DNA from: a virus
Strand: one strand, 5' to 3'
IMG/VR virus record: IMGVR_UViG_3300042883_000694
Location: 1 to 35,737 of that record
Length of the DNA stretch: 35,737 bases
The translations under genes and the position numbers were made by a program. Shown piece by piece: positions 1 through 7,958 of the stretch (position 1 is its first letter; every line of letters begins with the position of its first letter). The notes under the pieces are model-generated. The model was given only the letters and a program-made list of their open reading frames with translations. It was not told the DNA's origin and made no database searches.

Positions 1-613
1 TTAAAATCATGTTTAAATGATCTGAACTATTCAAGTAATTACCACTAAAATTATAACCTATTTTTTCACTTAAAAGATTAAACATTCCTTTAACATTCAC
101 ACAAGGCAACATTTCTCTAACATCAATAGTGTCCGTTGTGAAGAAACTATCTATATCAGCTCGCCAGTCAATTAATGGATACGAAAAATAAGAATCAATT
201 GTTGAATTTGTAGGGTAAAATAAGTTCCAAACGTGGGAAGCATTTGCGTATAATTCGCCCACTTTTAAATCACCTATTGCTTCAATTAAATCTAGGTTAC
301 CGCTGTAAACATTAACATAAAAATAGTTGTTATCAGTAGATTGAATTTCTGCAACTCCGTCACTAACTATTTCAACTCCATTTTGTTTGTAAGTTACTTT
401 TAGCTTTAAATAAGGCATTAAACTAGCCGTACTTTGCAAATGTGACCATTCAAATATTTCTTTATTATTCTTTGTAATTGGTAACTTGAAAGTATTCGAA
501 AAATTGCCTTGTCTATTTTGCAACTCACCGATATTATTGGCACAAAAAGTTAGTCCGATATTGGTATTTTCGCTTAAATCTACCCTCCTATCATTGATAA
601 TTAGCTCGTTCAT
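1..613 (-). CDS. Tail-tip/baseplate protein, N-terminal part (continues across the genome join)
   Basis: This is the first part of a large structural protein, read from ATG at 613 to the window edge. The start overlaps the stop of the preceding gene (TAATG at 615-611). The frame stays open through the 126-bp terminal overlap into the gene ending at 34192. Joining 613-162 to 35737-34192 gives 1998 nt, or 665 aa. The N-terminus has a GELQNRQGNFSNTFKLP stretch that I associate with conserved Bacteroidota phage tail proteins. Its place just before the tape measure fits a distal-tail or tail-tip role, but no catalytic motif is visible. The extreme left end (1-35) encodes a variant of the same protein segment found at 35577-35611, with Asn/Thr, Ser/Pro and Ile/Val differences. 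Confidence 0.8.
   Translation of the reverse strand, partial: MNELIINDRRVDLSENTNIGLTFCANNIGELQNRQGNFSNTFKLPITKNNKEIFEWSHLQSTASLMPYLKLKVTYKQNGVEIVSDGVAEIQSTDNNYFYVNVYSGNLDLIEAIGDLKVGELYANASHVWNLFYPTNSTIDSYFSYPLIDWRADIDSFFTTDTIDVREMLPCVNVKGMFNLLSEKIGYNFSGNYLNSSDHLNMIL
36..161. repeat. Terminal direct repeat, left copy (genome join)
   Basis: These 126 bases are identical to 35612-35737. An open reading frame continues in phase across the join, so this is an end overlap of a circular or circularly permuted genome and not a dispersed repeat. Bases 1-35 align with 35577-35611 but differ at 7 positions. Confidence 0.95.
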
Positions 614-1053
614 TAAGCTTGAATAAATATGTAAGGTAATTCTAATGTTATTTGTATAGTTGCTCTAACATCAGTTGTATCGTACAACTTAAATGAGCCT
701 ACTTGAGGTCTTACCGTTTGCCACATAATTGGATTATCATTTACTAACATTTCCACACAAGGCGAATAAAGCATTGTTTTTAAACCTTCTATATCCTCAA
801 TGTCAACCGTAGCATTTACAATCAATAATGGTGTTGCATTCTTAGATATGTCAGTTATTTGACCTCTTGCAATTGATAAAGCATCAATGTAAGGCTCGTA
901 AGTTCCAGCATTCGAGGTAACTATTCCCTTCGTTTGCACCTTGTGAAATAACCAATGTTCACGACCTCCGTAGGTATTTAACCACGAAACGAAAACTGGA
1001 TTTTCCTTACATTCTCTATCTATTTTTATAGTCTTTTTTTCTGTTACTCTCAT
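613..1053 (-). CDS. Conserved phage tail protein, function unknown (146 aa)
   Basis: A 146-aa soluble protein in the tail block between the 357-aa gene and the 665-aa tail-tip gene. The start overlaps the upstream stop by ATGA (1053-1050), and its own stop overlaps the next start (TAATG), so the three genes look translationally coupled. A central segment, FVSWLNTYGGREHWLF, is rich in aromatic residues and resembles a motif I associate with small tail proteins of Bacteroidota phages and prophages. There is no signal peptide or membrane segment. A tail or baseplate component is inferred from context; the biochemical role is unknown. Confidence 0.75.
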   Translation of the reverse strand: MRVTEKKTIKIDRECKENPVFVSWLNTYGGREHWLFHKVQTKGIVTSNAGTYEPYIDALSIARGQITDISKNATPLLIVNATVDIEDIEGLKTMLYSPCVEMLVNDNPIMWQTVRPQVGSFKLYDTTDVRATIQITLELPYIFIQA

Positions 1054-2123
1054 TCGTATAAAGATGTTGTATATTCATTATTTGGCAATGTTAAGGCGAA
1101 ATATCCTGAAGCTGTATATTCAAGATCAACATATGTTTGTTCATCAATTATTTCACCAGTTTCAAGCCAAATATCAATGAATTTAATATTACTGGTGTAA
1201 GTGCCATCTAACATTAATCTATTTGCCAATTCTCTGTGAGCTAAATTTAAATTAGCAGTTGTGTTGGTTATAATTGTTCCATTTATATCTTTTGCGTCCT
1301 CTACCCTTATTAATTGATAATTTAACATATTATCAGAATAGATGAAATTCAAACTAAATGGATAAGCTACGAAATAAGTAGGTCTTGAAAATACACTTTG
1401 AAATTTAGCTTTATCAGTTCTTGTAGCATCCAAAGTAGGTACATAATTACCCATATTATAACCATATTCATTTTGAATTTGATTTGCCGAATTTGTGAAA
1501 TAACTTAAATTTGATTTTGTAACATTAATTATACCAGTAGGTATAGAGTTGTAATATTCTCTAACTTGAACATTGAATCTAGAACCTTCCCCAGCTATTC
1601 CCTTATTAATTTCGTTATATAAAAAGTCATTTTGATTAATACATTTTGTTGAAAGGAAATCTTGAACAGACACTTGAGATATTCCCAATAAATTTGTTTT
1701 ACTTTTTAGCTTACCTACATTTTGATAAGTATTACTTTTGTCAACTGAAAATATAGTAGTTTCAATGTGATAATTAATGTCATTAAATAAAACCTCCCCG
1801 CCACTTGTAGAATTAAATACATTGTCAAATTTAACCGTTACAAAGTTAGTTCCAACAGACAATATAGTTAATGTCTTATTTGCAATTGCTGTAAAATATG
1901 TTAATTTTTGACCAACTTTTACCCCCCAATTTGAATTCGTTAGATTTACATTTATTGTTAACCTAATTTGTGAAGGCACACCACCCGAAAATATGTATTG
2001 TTGCTGAATTACAGTAGCATCAATTCTTTGTATCTCAAATTTTATTGGCTGATGAGCAGGCAACCACTTATATTGATGACCATTTACTAATTGAACGGGT
2101 CTTTTTGTTATGTAAATACTCAT
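1050..2123 (-). CDS. Putative tail/baseplate structural protein (357 aa)
   Basis: A 357-aa protein rich in beta-prone residues (T, N, V, I, Y), without cysteine clusters, signal peptide or membrane segment. This composition is typical of tail and baseplate proteins. The ATG directly follows the stop codon of the upstream gene (2126-2124), and its end overlaps the next gene by ATGA. It lies in a run of tail genes between the terminase and the tape measure, so I infer a tail-tip or baseplate component. I do not recognise a named family. Confidence 0.7.
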   Translation of the reverse strand: MSIYITKRPVQLVNGHQYKWLPAHQPIKFEIQRIDATVIQQQYIFSGGVPSQIRLTINVNLTNSNWGVKVGQKLTYFTAIANKTLTILSVGTNFVTVKFDNVFNSTSGGEVLFNDINYHIETTIFSVDKSNTYQNVGKLKSKTNLLGISQVSVQDFLSTKCINQNDFLYNEINKGIAGEGSRFNVQVREYYNSIPTGIINVTKSNLSYFTNSANQIQNEYGYNMGNYVPTLDATRTDKAKFQSVFSRPTYFVAYPFSLNFIYSDNMLNYQLIRVEDAKDINGTIITNTTANLNLAHRELANRLMLDGTYTSNIKFIDIWLETGEIIDEQTYVDLEYTASGYFALTLPNNEYTTSLYE

Positions 2124-2582
2124 TTATTTTATTGTTATATTAGTTATTTGAACATAGTACCTTTGCCCTATCAAATTTAACAAATTATCTATTCTATTTC
2201 TAGTCAAAATCGGTTCAAAAATATTTTGTTTTCCGCCTTGTTGGTCTAGCTTAGTTCCATTTAAGTGAATAGACTTAGAAATACCCCAACTTAATTGTTC
2301 ACTTGTTGGAACATTGCCTTGTGCATTTGCTTTGCCTGAAATACCTTTTTTCTTTATCCAACTTAGAATAGCTTGTTGCAAAGTAGGTGAGCCAGTTTTC
2401 GCACCCATTGAGGTAGGTTTTCTTCCATTCCATAGAACCGATATAAATGGAGAAGCATAAATAGTCATACTATTTTCAGTATTTTCAGCATACATTGTAG
2501 ATCCTAAACTACCACTAACCTTTTTTAGTTCAGGAATAATTGTATTCGTAAATTGGTCAAATATCTCTTTATTTGTTGACAT
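2124..2582 (-). CDS. Putative head-tail joining/tail completion protein (152 aa)
   Basis: A 152-aa protein starting at the ATG of MSTNKEIF. The open frame extends to a TTG at 2600, but ATG at 2582 is the better start. Residues around VSGSLGSTMYAENTENSMTI form a strand-rich region, and the C-terminus (LIGQRYYVQITNITIK) is also beta-like. Size and position, just before the larger tail genes and after a putative tail terminator, recall HK97 gp10-type completion proteins. This is inferred from context and no signature motif is seen. The gene stops directly before the next ATG. Confidence 0.6.
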   Translation of the reverse strand: MSTNKEIFDQFTNTIIPELKKVSGSLGSTMYAENTENSMTIYASPFISVLWNGRKPTSMGAKTGSPTLQQAILSWIKKKGISGKANAQGNVPTSEQLSWGISKSIHLNGTKLDQQGGKQNIFEPILTRNRIDNLLNLIGQRYYVQITNITIK

Positions 2583-2658
2583 AATAAATAATTGACCCAA
2601 TTAATAACCAACTAACTACGGTAATTATCCAAAGATATTTTTTAGTATTTAAATGCAT
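2569..2658 (-). CDS. Single-span membrane microprotein (29 aa)
   Basis: A 29-codon frame, ATG 2658 to TAA 2569, filling the gap between the 147-aa gene (stop 2649) and the 152-aa gene (start 2582) and overlapping both by a few bases. The peptide has a short basic N-terminus (MHLNTKKY), then about 19 hydrophobic residues (LWIITVVSWLLIGSIIYYV), then NK. This is a clear single transmembrane helix. It is the only membrane peptide in this structural block. Function is unknown; a membrane-active lysis accessory or exclusion peptide is possible, but there is no direct evidence. Confidence 0.5.
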   Translation of the reverse strand: MHLNTKKYLWIITVVSWLLIGSIIYYVNK

Positions 2659-3092
2659 ACACCATCTGAATTAATCATTCTTAAGCTAAACGGCATCATA
2701 ACACCACTCATGTTTGTATCAAATAAGTTTTGAACTTGAACGCAAGTTTCAACCTTTAAATCACGTACATTATTGACATCGTTTTCTAACAATATTTGAA
2801 ATTCACGTTGAGCATTTTCAGCTTTTACAAATGTAGCTTCTTGTTGTGTATCGTTGTCATCTAATTCACTTTTAAATAAGAATAAAGCCACGCAAATATA
2901 AGTCTTTTGAAACGCTCCTGTAATAGCAATTGTCGGAGTGTATTTCATAGGCATGTCTAAATAAACACAAGGTAATAATTGTTCATCTGCCATTAAATTT
3001 TGAAACTGAGTTTCGCTATGTAGGAAAGTATAGCTTTCACTATTTGAACTCATTAAAGCTACGTGTGAGCTAACTAATTGTTTAATTGTCAT
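2649..3092 (-). CDS. Putative tail terminator-like protein (147 aa)
   Basis: A 147-aa soluble protein whose start overlaps the upstream stop by ATGA (3092-3089). The order here is assembly-type protein, this protein, completion-type protein, larger tail proteins, and the size is right for a tail terminator or neck protein. Mixed alpha/beta composition (LLENDVNNVRDLKVETCVQV, then MMPFSLRMI) is compatible with the gpU-like fold, but I see no diagnostic motif. Treat it as a conserved tail-block protein of uncertain role. Confidence 0.55.
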   Translation of the reverse strand: MTIKQLVSSHVALMSSNSESYTFLHSETQFQNLMADEQLLPCVYLDMPMKYTPTIAITGAFQKTYICVALFLFKSELDDNDTQQEATFVKAENAQREFQILLENDVNNVRDLKVETCVQVQNLFDTNMSGVMMPFSLRMINSDGVCI

Positions 3093-3739
3093 TTGTCTTT
3101 TATTATTTCTGAATAGTTCTTCTCAAATTTAGTACTAATATTTTGTTTTAATAGAATTAAAAAGATTAAATTATACGGCAATTGTTCAACTTGTTCGTGA
3201 GTATAGCTATATTTTTCTGCTATCATATCAATTGTATTGAAATCACCTAGTTCATTAAAGCTATCAATACTAGCCATCTTTTGCTCTATTGTAATCTCGG
3301 ATTTTAACCTTTCATTATCTCGTTCAATTATCTTAGTTAACCTATTCAATAGGTAGCAATAGGCTTGAAATACGACCTCGCAATCTAATTCTAAACAATC
3401 TACACCAGAATATAATTTAATGACTTCATACACGTTTGAAATATCTCTACAAGCTAATATTTTTTTCTCATAGCTTTGTTCACCTAGATCAAAAGGTAGT
3501 TCAATATTATCTATAAAATTACTTTCTTCAAACTTAGTCGGGTCATCCTGGAGAAACTCTAAATAAGGAGTAATTACCTCAATATCTAACATCAATATTT
3601 CGACCTCATTTAACCCTGTCAATATCTGAATAGCTTGTATTTCGTTTGAACTTTGCAATCTTAGATAGTCCTTGAATTTAATATCACTCCAGCTAGTGGG
3701 TAAATTGAAATCCTTTATTTGAGTTTTAAATTTTATCAT
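3089..3739 (-). CDS. Putative tail assembly chaperone-like protein (216 aa)
   Basis: A 216-aa acidic, mostly helical protein immediately after the large terminase gene, with ATGA overlaps at both ends. The N-terminal half (LPTSWSDIKFKDYLRL..., then ILTGLNEVEILMLDI) resembles a helical protein type I have seen in tail regions of Bacteroidota phages, where a tail assembly chaperone role is often suggested. No programmed frameshift site or downstream overlapping frame is evident. The role is inferred, and it could be another packaging or tail assembly factor. Confidence 0.5.
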   Translation of the reverse strand: MIKFKTQIKDFNLPTSWSDIKFKDYLRLQSSNEIQAIQILTGLNEVEILMLDIEVITPYLEFLQDDPTKFEESNFIDNIELPFDLGEQSYEKKILACRDISNVYEVIKLYSGVDCLELDCEVVFQAYCYLLNRLTKIIERDNERLKSEITIEQKMASIDSFNELGDFNTIDMIAEKYSYTHEQVEQLPYNLIFLILLKQNISTKFEKNYSEIIKDK

Positions 3740-4905
3740 AATAAACGGCTTCGGGGTGCTTTTGCTTTTGGTTTTGACGTAAAGAAATACCTAATTCCGT
3801 CTATAGCGTGGTTAAAATTATCGATAGGTTTATTTAGTTTGTTACCTTCACGATCAACCGCCCAAGTATAAGCTCGTAATTCTTTGATTATATTCAAACT
3901 ATTTGATGTTACATAAAAGTTATTTTCTTGCATTCTTTGAATACCGTACATAATACTGTCAGCTCCCTTAGTTGCACCGATTATTTTCATACCTAAACTA
4001 GATAATTCTTGTATTGATTTTGGCTCGGCACTATCCGCAATAGTGTAAATTGAATTATCAATTGCCAAAGATTTAAATTCTCGCCATATTTCAGGATTTG
4101 TTAAACCAGTTCGATAAATACGTTCATCAAATATGTATTCGTTATTCCATTGATAAATGTCAGTTATTGTTGTGGGGTCGTTTGTGTAACCAAAATCCAT
4201 TCCACGTCCTACCAATTTAGCATCTAAAGGTATTTTGTCAAGTTGTTTCCACTCTTTAAATATTACACCTTCTAAATTACCAATTTGACCTAAGCCGTAA
4301 ACTTTCCACCAATTATCCCAGTATGAAGACGTTTTTGCTTTCTCCCTTGCACTTTCTATCTCTTTAATAATTGATTGCTCTAAGGCTTCGTTATCCTTAT
4401 AAGTTAAGACAATAAAATCTGTGTCTTCGTGACCTATTAACTCCTTATCCACCCAAAATTCAGCTACAGGATTATAATCTAAATAAATGAAATCACGTGT
4501 ACGAATAGCTAATTGATAATAACTTTCCCAATCTACATTATTGCACTCGTTTATGAATAAAACGTCACGTCTTGCACCCCTCAATTTATTAGGTTGGTCT
4601 GCACTAAAAAATTCAATGTAAGAACCGTTTGAAAATTTATAAGTTAATGATGACTTATTCCAATTATTATCGTTGTACATTCCTATCATATCCATAATTT
4701 TAAGAAAGTCACGAATTGCACCCCTTCTTAAATGTGGTATAGTTTCTGAAACAACTGATATTTCTTTCTTTGGGTTTTTAACTGCGTAGTCTATTAAAAA
4801 AGGTATAATTGTAAAGGTTTTACTTGCTGAAGTTCCACCCCTTACAACTCTAACCCTCTTTAGTAGATTCGCTATCTTCTGTTGTGCTGTCGTTTCTTGT
4901 AACAT
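3736..4905 (-). CDS. terL: Terminase large subunit
   Basis: The DNA-packaging motor ATPase and headful nuclease (389 aa). The N-terminal ATPase shows a Walker A variant GGTSASKT at residues 23-30 and a Walker B VLFINE at 115-120 with catalytic Glu120. The RNase H-like nuclease domain has three acidic positions in the expected spacing: D237 in GMDFGYTND, D291 in IADSAEP and D369 in HAIDGIRYFF. The GGTSASKT form is typical of phage terminases of the Terminase_3/6 type. Its start lies 56 nt inside the small-subunit gene, an unusually long overlap, but the Walker A position requires a start this early. The stop overlaps the next gene by ATGA. It acts with the small subunit and the portal. Confidence 0.95.
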   Translation of the reverse strand: MLQETTAQQKIANLLKRVRVVRGGTSASKTFTIIPFLIDYAVKNPKKEISVVSETIPHLRRGAIRDFLKIMDMIGMYNDNNWNKSSLTYKFSNGSYIEFFSADQPNKLRGARRDVLFINECNNVDWESYYQLAIRTRDFIYLDYNPVAEFWVDKELIGHEDTDFIVLTYKDNEALEQSIIKEIESAREKAKTSSYWDNWWKVYGLGQIGNLEGVIFKEWKQLDKIPLDAKLVGRGMDFGYTNDPTTITDIYQWNNEYIFDERIYRTGLTNPEIWREFKSLAIDNSIYTIADSAEPKSIQELSSLGMKIIGATKGADSIMYGIQRMQENNFYVTSNSLNIIKELRAYTWAVDREGNKLNKPIDNFNHAIDGIRYFFTSKPKAKAPRSRLL

Positions 4906-5254
4906 TGATATTTATTCCGTTAAAAATAGGTTTTTCAACCTCCTCTGTTACTTGGTGATTCATTGATAATTTTCTTAGTTCTTCAGGACTTGCAATCAAT
5001 TTCATCAATGCCATTTGCAAAGCGGGAGCGTTTGACTTGTACCATTTTGACCGCATCGAAACTTTTAATTCAATACGATTAGTTTCCAACAACCCTTTTA
5101 GCTCGTTAACTTCGTTAGATTGAATAGGAAAATACTCGTAAAAAGTAGGTTTTGAAATTGGTAAAAAGGCGACTATATCCTCAATAAAAAATAGTTTATG
5201 CTTAACTATCATTTCCTTTGCCTGTTCAAATATCTTTTGTTTGTCGTATGCCAT
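4850..5254 (-). CDS. terS: Terminase small subunit (putative)
   Basis: A 134-aa protein directly upstream of and overlapping the large terminase gene. The N-terminus carries a helix-turn-helix-like segment (IEDIVAFLPISKPTFYEYF, residues about 24-42), followed by a helical region and an acidic, Ser/Thr-rich tail. Size, HTH and position fit the DNA-recognition subunit of the packaging motor. The start shares bases with the stop of the ABC-ATPase gene (TAATG at 5256-5252), suggesting coupled translation. Identification rests on context and the HTH, since small terminases diverge strongly. Confidence 0.8.
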   Translation of the reverse strand: MAYDKQKIFEQAKEMIVKHKLFFIEDIVAFLPISKPTFYEYFPIQSNEVNELKGLLETNRIELKVSMRSKWYKSNAPALQMALMKLIASPEELRKLSMNHQVTEEVEKPIFNGININVTRNDSTTEDSESTKEG

Positions 5255-6342
5255 TATCCTATATATTTAAAACTTACAGTAATTCTATTAGATGAAGTAC
5301 TGCCTTTTTTATTTTTATTTTGTATTTTACCGCTACCGCCACCGCTACTTGTTCTTCCTATCCTTGTTATAATCCAATTTTTATCATTTTTTCTTGAATT
5401 AATAAAAGCAGGGCTTGAACTTGTAGAAATAAATCCTTTATTATTTTGTTTTAATATTTCAGCAATATTGCAACTTAATTTATGACCCAAACCGATACCT
5501 TGATAATCAGGTAAAACTACTGTTCTATGTTCTTTCCAATGATTTTTTAAAATTGGATGTGGAAAAGGTAAAACACTACAAAAACCAAAAATATTATTAT
5601 TTATAGTGCCTATAAAAACTCTTGCAGCATTATTATGCGAATGGCTTAAATAATGATATTTACTAAACATTGACCAATATTTTGATTTTTCTTTTGTTTC
5701 GTATATTTTAAATTCAATTTCTGGTCTATTTTTTTTTTGCTCTCTATAATCATAGAAAGTCATATCATTTGTATTAAAAACCCAATCAGGCAATAACCAA
5801 TCTTCTACATCGTGATGGCAAGTAATTGCAATAAATTTTTTATTTGTTTTTCTTATTGCTTTCTGCATAGCAAAAGAGCCTATTTTAGCTACTTCCCTAT
5901 CTACTACAGATGTAAATTCATCAAAAGCAAATGTTTCGTTATCTGATAAAATAGCATTTGCTAAATCAACTCTCATTTTTTCACCATTTGATAAAACTGA
6001 ATAAGGTTTTAACCAACTTGGTGGACTTGAAAATCCAACTGAATTAAATGTTTTACAAATTTCTTCTACTGATTTATTTTTTGGCATATCATCTAAAATA
6101 CTTTCGTTTTTATATTCAAATGAATTAATTAAAACATCTGAAAATAATTGTTTTGCTATTGTAGTTTTACCAGTTCCTGAATGTCCAACAATTAATCCTA
6201 TTTGCCAATTGTCATCAATATCAATATTACCTTTGAATCTTTCTTCTATAACATTTGAAGATAAATCAAAAGTCCCCTTAACACTTTCTATTCTAAAAGT
6301 GCTTTTTGGTTCGTGTTTTTTTATAATGTCAAAAGTCGGCAT
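5254..6342 (-). CDS. ABC-type ATPase fused to a GNAT-like acetyltransferase domain (COG2401-like)
   Basis: A 362-aa two-domain protein. Residues about 20-200 form a soluble ABC ATPase: Walker A GHSGTGKTT (53-61), signature LSNGEK (117-122), Walker B FAFDEF (138-143) and an H-loop histidine at about 176-177. Residues about 210-300 look like a GNAT acetyltransferase, with an acyl-CoA loop in VVLPDYQGIGLGHKL (275-289). The tail is Ser/Gly and basic, ending in a strand ITVSFKYIG. No transporter membrane segments exist, so this is not a transporter. This architecture matches the group annotated as COG2401. The gene overlaps the ParB-like gene by 22 nt upstream and abuts the small terminase downstream. 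The substrate is unknown; a role in packaging-associated DNA or protein modification is inference. Confidence 0.85.
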   Translation of the reverse strand: MPTFDIIKKHEPKSTFRIESVKGTFDLSSNVIEERFKGNIDIDDNWQIGLIVGHSGTGKTTIAKQLFSDVLINSFEYKNESILDDMPKNKSVEEICKTFNSVGFSSPPSWLKPYSVLSNGEKMRVDLANAILSDNETFAFDEFTSVVDREVAKIGSFAMQKAIRKTNKKFIAITCHHDVEDWLLPDWVFNTNDMTFYDYREQKKNRPEIEFKIYETKEKSKYWSMFSKYHYLSHSHNNAARVFIGTINNNIFGFCSVLPFPHPILKNHWKEHRTVVLPDYQGIGLGHKLSCNIAEILKQNNKGFISTSSSPAFINSRKNDKNWIITRIGRTSSGGGSGKIQNKNKKGSTSSNRITVSFKYIG

Positions 6343-6827
6343 TCGTAATTTCTTTCTATTAATTCGTTATACAATAATTCTTGTGTTTTTTCATCAGATA
6401 AAATTACTTCAATTCTATAATTTGTTTCTAAATTATCAGATAAATCATTATCTTCATTTTCATTATTTAAGTCAAATGTAGGCACGTCTAACCCCCAATC
6501 TTCCAATTGTTCAGTGTCCCATTCATTTAATAAATCCCAATCCCATTCCCCGCCTGAAACATTATCTTTAATCAAAAACTCTTTTTGTTGCTCCTCAGTC
6601 AAATCAGTTACAATAACTGGTATTTCTTTTAACCCTGCTTCTTTACAAGCCTTGTATCTCATATTACCACCTAATATAATCATATCCTGATTAACAACAA
6701 TAGGTCTTATATCTAACATTTCTGGAAAGTCTTTAATAGACTGAACTAATTTTGTAAACTTATCATCCTTAATTATTCTAGGATTGTTTGGATTAAGTTT
6801 TATTTCGTTTATTTTTAAATATTTCAT
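6321..6827 (-). CDS. ParB/sulfiredoxin-like domain protein
   Basis: A 168-aa protein with a ParB N-terminal type fold: PNNPR near residue 13, then IILGGNMRYKACKEAG (51-65) carrying the GGNxR box that binds nucleotide in this superfamily, followed by an IPVIVTDLTEEQQ strand-helix. After an acidic linker (about 118-135) there is a short extra C-terminal alpha/beta unit. It lacks the HTH and dimerisation parts of chromosomal ParB, so plasmid-type partitioning is unlikely. Phages often place such single-domain ParB proteins near terminase genes. It starts by ATGA overlap with the 70-aa gene and overlaps the ABC-GNAT gene by 22 nt, so the pair probably works together. Confidence 0.85.
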   Translation of the reverse strand: MKYLKINEIKLNPNNPRIIKDDKFTKLVQSIKDFPEMLDIRPIVVNQDMIILGGNMRYKACKEAGLKEIPVIVTDLTEEQQKEFLIKDNVSGGEWDWDLLNEWDTEQLEDWGLDVPTFDLNNENEDNDLSDNLETNYRIEVILSDEKTQELLYNELIERNYECRLLTL

Positions 6828-7036
6828 AAAATAAGTGTCATTTGTTTATTAAACATTGCATCTACAACCGTTGAACAACCGTATCTTTTAACCGCCAAAT
6901 CAATAAAGTAAGGTTCTTTCCTAACTCTATAATTTGACTTCACAATAGGCAAAGGATCTATTAAAATACCATCTACAAAAGTAGCTTTGATATTCCTAAT
7001 CTTACAGTATTCTTCTAATTTCTCTAGTTGTAGCAT
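6824..7036 (-). CDS. Hypothetical protein (70 aa)
   Basis: A 70-aa basic protein with alternating charged and hydrophobic residues and a conserved-looking LPIVKSNYRVRKEPYFIDL stretch. No motif, signal peptide or membrane segment is recognised. It ends by ATGA overlap with the ParB-like gene (6827-6824), and its start overlaps a 32-aa frame. Its place in the tightly coupled chain supports a real gene with a possible link to the ParB/ABC pair. Confidence 0.65.
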   Translation of the reverse strand: MLQLEKLEEYCKIRNIKATFVDGILIDPLPIVKSNYRVRKEPYFIDLAVKRYGCSTVVDAMFNKQMTLIL

Positions 7037-7122
7037 ATCCGTTCATAAAGATAATAATATTTCTCACATCTTATATTTTCATATACGATTATTTCAATCC
7101 ATTGAAAAATTTCCACTGTCAT
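7024..7122 (-). CDS. Hypothetical small protein (32 aa)
   Basis: A 33-codon frame starting with ATG at 7122, which overlaps the stop of the 60-aa gene as ATGA (7122-7119). It ends with TAG inside the start region of the 70-aa gene. The peptide begins MTVEIFQWIEIIVYEN and is rich in Tyr and Ile. It has no recognised motif. Support comes from the ATGA coupling and the lack of any other use for this 82-base gap. Confidence 0.45.
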   Translation of the reverse strand: MTVEIFQWIEIIVYENIRCEKYYYLYERICYN

Positions 7123-7301
7123 TTTTTTGTTTTAAAAGTACTGTAATTGTTTACAATGTAGATGACAAATTCACGCATAAAAATACTATCCTTTTCAGAC
7201 TTGTACCATTCTGTTGCAACTTTATGAAGGTCGGACAAAGTACCATGTTTTGTAATTATATTTCTTCTATTGGGCAAATCTAATATCGGCTGGATTAACA
7301 T
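7119..7301 (-). CDS. Hypothetical protein (60 aa)
   Basis: A 60-aa protein overlapping the preceding 113-aa gene by 35 nt at its start and a 32-aa frame by ATGA at its end. A shorter start at MREFVIYIV is possible and would remove the long overlap, but most of the protein would be lost. The helical sequence TLSDLHKVATEWYKS suggests a folded peptide. Not recognised. Confidence 0.5.
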   Translation of the reverse strand: MLIQPILDLPNRRNIITKHGTLSDLHKVATEWYKSEKDSIFMREFVIYIVNNYSTFKTKK

Positions 7302-7608
7302 AATTTTTTAATTTTATAATTTTTGAATATTTAGGTATATCAATTCCATGTTCTGACATTTTACCATCTCTTTTTTTTATCTTTTTAAAATGATAAGTAT
7401 AACCTAAATAACCATCTTTTCTAGGTGCAATATAATAAATATAACCTATTGCTTTTTCAGTTCCATAATCTCGACTTTCCCAAGTTACTTCTACCATTTG
7501 ACCAACTTTAAATTTGCATCTTTGAACTCTTTTATTTTGTAAGTCTTCAATACTTTTGTAAAAGTTGTATTTTAATTGTTTTTCTAATATGTCAATATCA
7601 GTTAACAT
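7267..7608 (-). CDS. Hypothetical protein (113 aa)
   Basis: A 113-aa lysine-rich protein. Residues about 30-80 (CKFKVGQMVEVTWESRDYG, then AIGYIYYIAPRKDGYLGYTYHF) look like a small SH3- or KOW-like beta barrel, a fold often seen in short phage accessory proteins. The N-terminus is helical. It overlaps the DUF3310 gene stop by 7 nt. The barrel assignment is impression only, and the function is unknown. Confidence 0.6.
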   Translation of the reverse strand: MLTDIDILEKQLKYNFYKSIEDLQNKRVQRCKFKVGQMVEVTWESRDYGTEKAIGYIYYIAPRKDGYLGYTYHFKKIKKRDGKMSEHGIDIPKYSKIIKLKNYVNPADIRFAQ

Positions 7609-7958
7609 AGCTCTTTATTTTCGTTCAAATATAAATCAATAAGGAATTTAGTTTTTTCTAAATCTTCTTTAAAGTTACCTTTTTTTCTGCATCTAATAAT
7701 TCTTTTTATAATATCAAATTCGTATGAATTAAGATTTTGTTGTTCAGCAAACTGATATAAACTACCTTTTGAATTATCATAGTGCGAAGGTTCTTTACAA
7801 TTACTAGATATATCAAATGAACTTGTACTCCAATAATCTACCTTACCAATTTCATTATATTCATCACCAACTAAAACTTGACCTTTGATAATATTGTCAT
7901 CTTTATAAGTCACTTGAATAACTAAGTCACTTATCTTATGTTCTGCAATTGTATTCAT
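7602..7958 (-). CDS. DUF3310-domain protein (T7 gp1.7-like nucleotide kinase family)
   Basis: A 118-aa protein whose second half matches the DUF3310 pattern: EPSHYDN near residue 57, a helical core, then IIKRIIRCRKKGNFKEDLEK near 85-104 and a final LIDLYL helix. DUF3310 occurs in phage T7 gp1.7, a nucleotide kinase that phosphorylates dGMP and dTMP. Activity is not proven for short members. The N-terminal 50 residues are strand-rich and not part of the domain. The start overlaps the 36-aa frame by ATGA (7958-7955). A nucleotide-metabolism role would suit its place behind the replication genes. Confidence 0.7.
   Translation of the reverse strand: MNTIAEHKISDLVIQVTYKDDNIIKGQVLVGDEYNEIGKVDYWSTSSFDISSNCKEPSHYDNSKGSLYQFAEQQNLNSYEFDIIKRIIRCRKKGNFKEDLEKTKFLIDLYLNENKELC

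Noticed and set aside
5198-5485. Plus-strand reading frame of 95 aa, very Leu/Phe-rich
   Set aside because: Antisense shadow of the small terminase and ABC-GNAT genes, which carry clear motifs. No plus-strand promoter or coupling.
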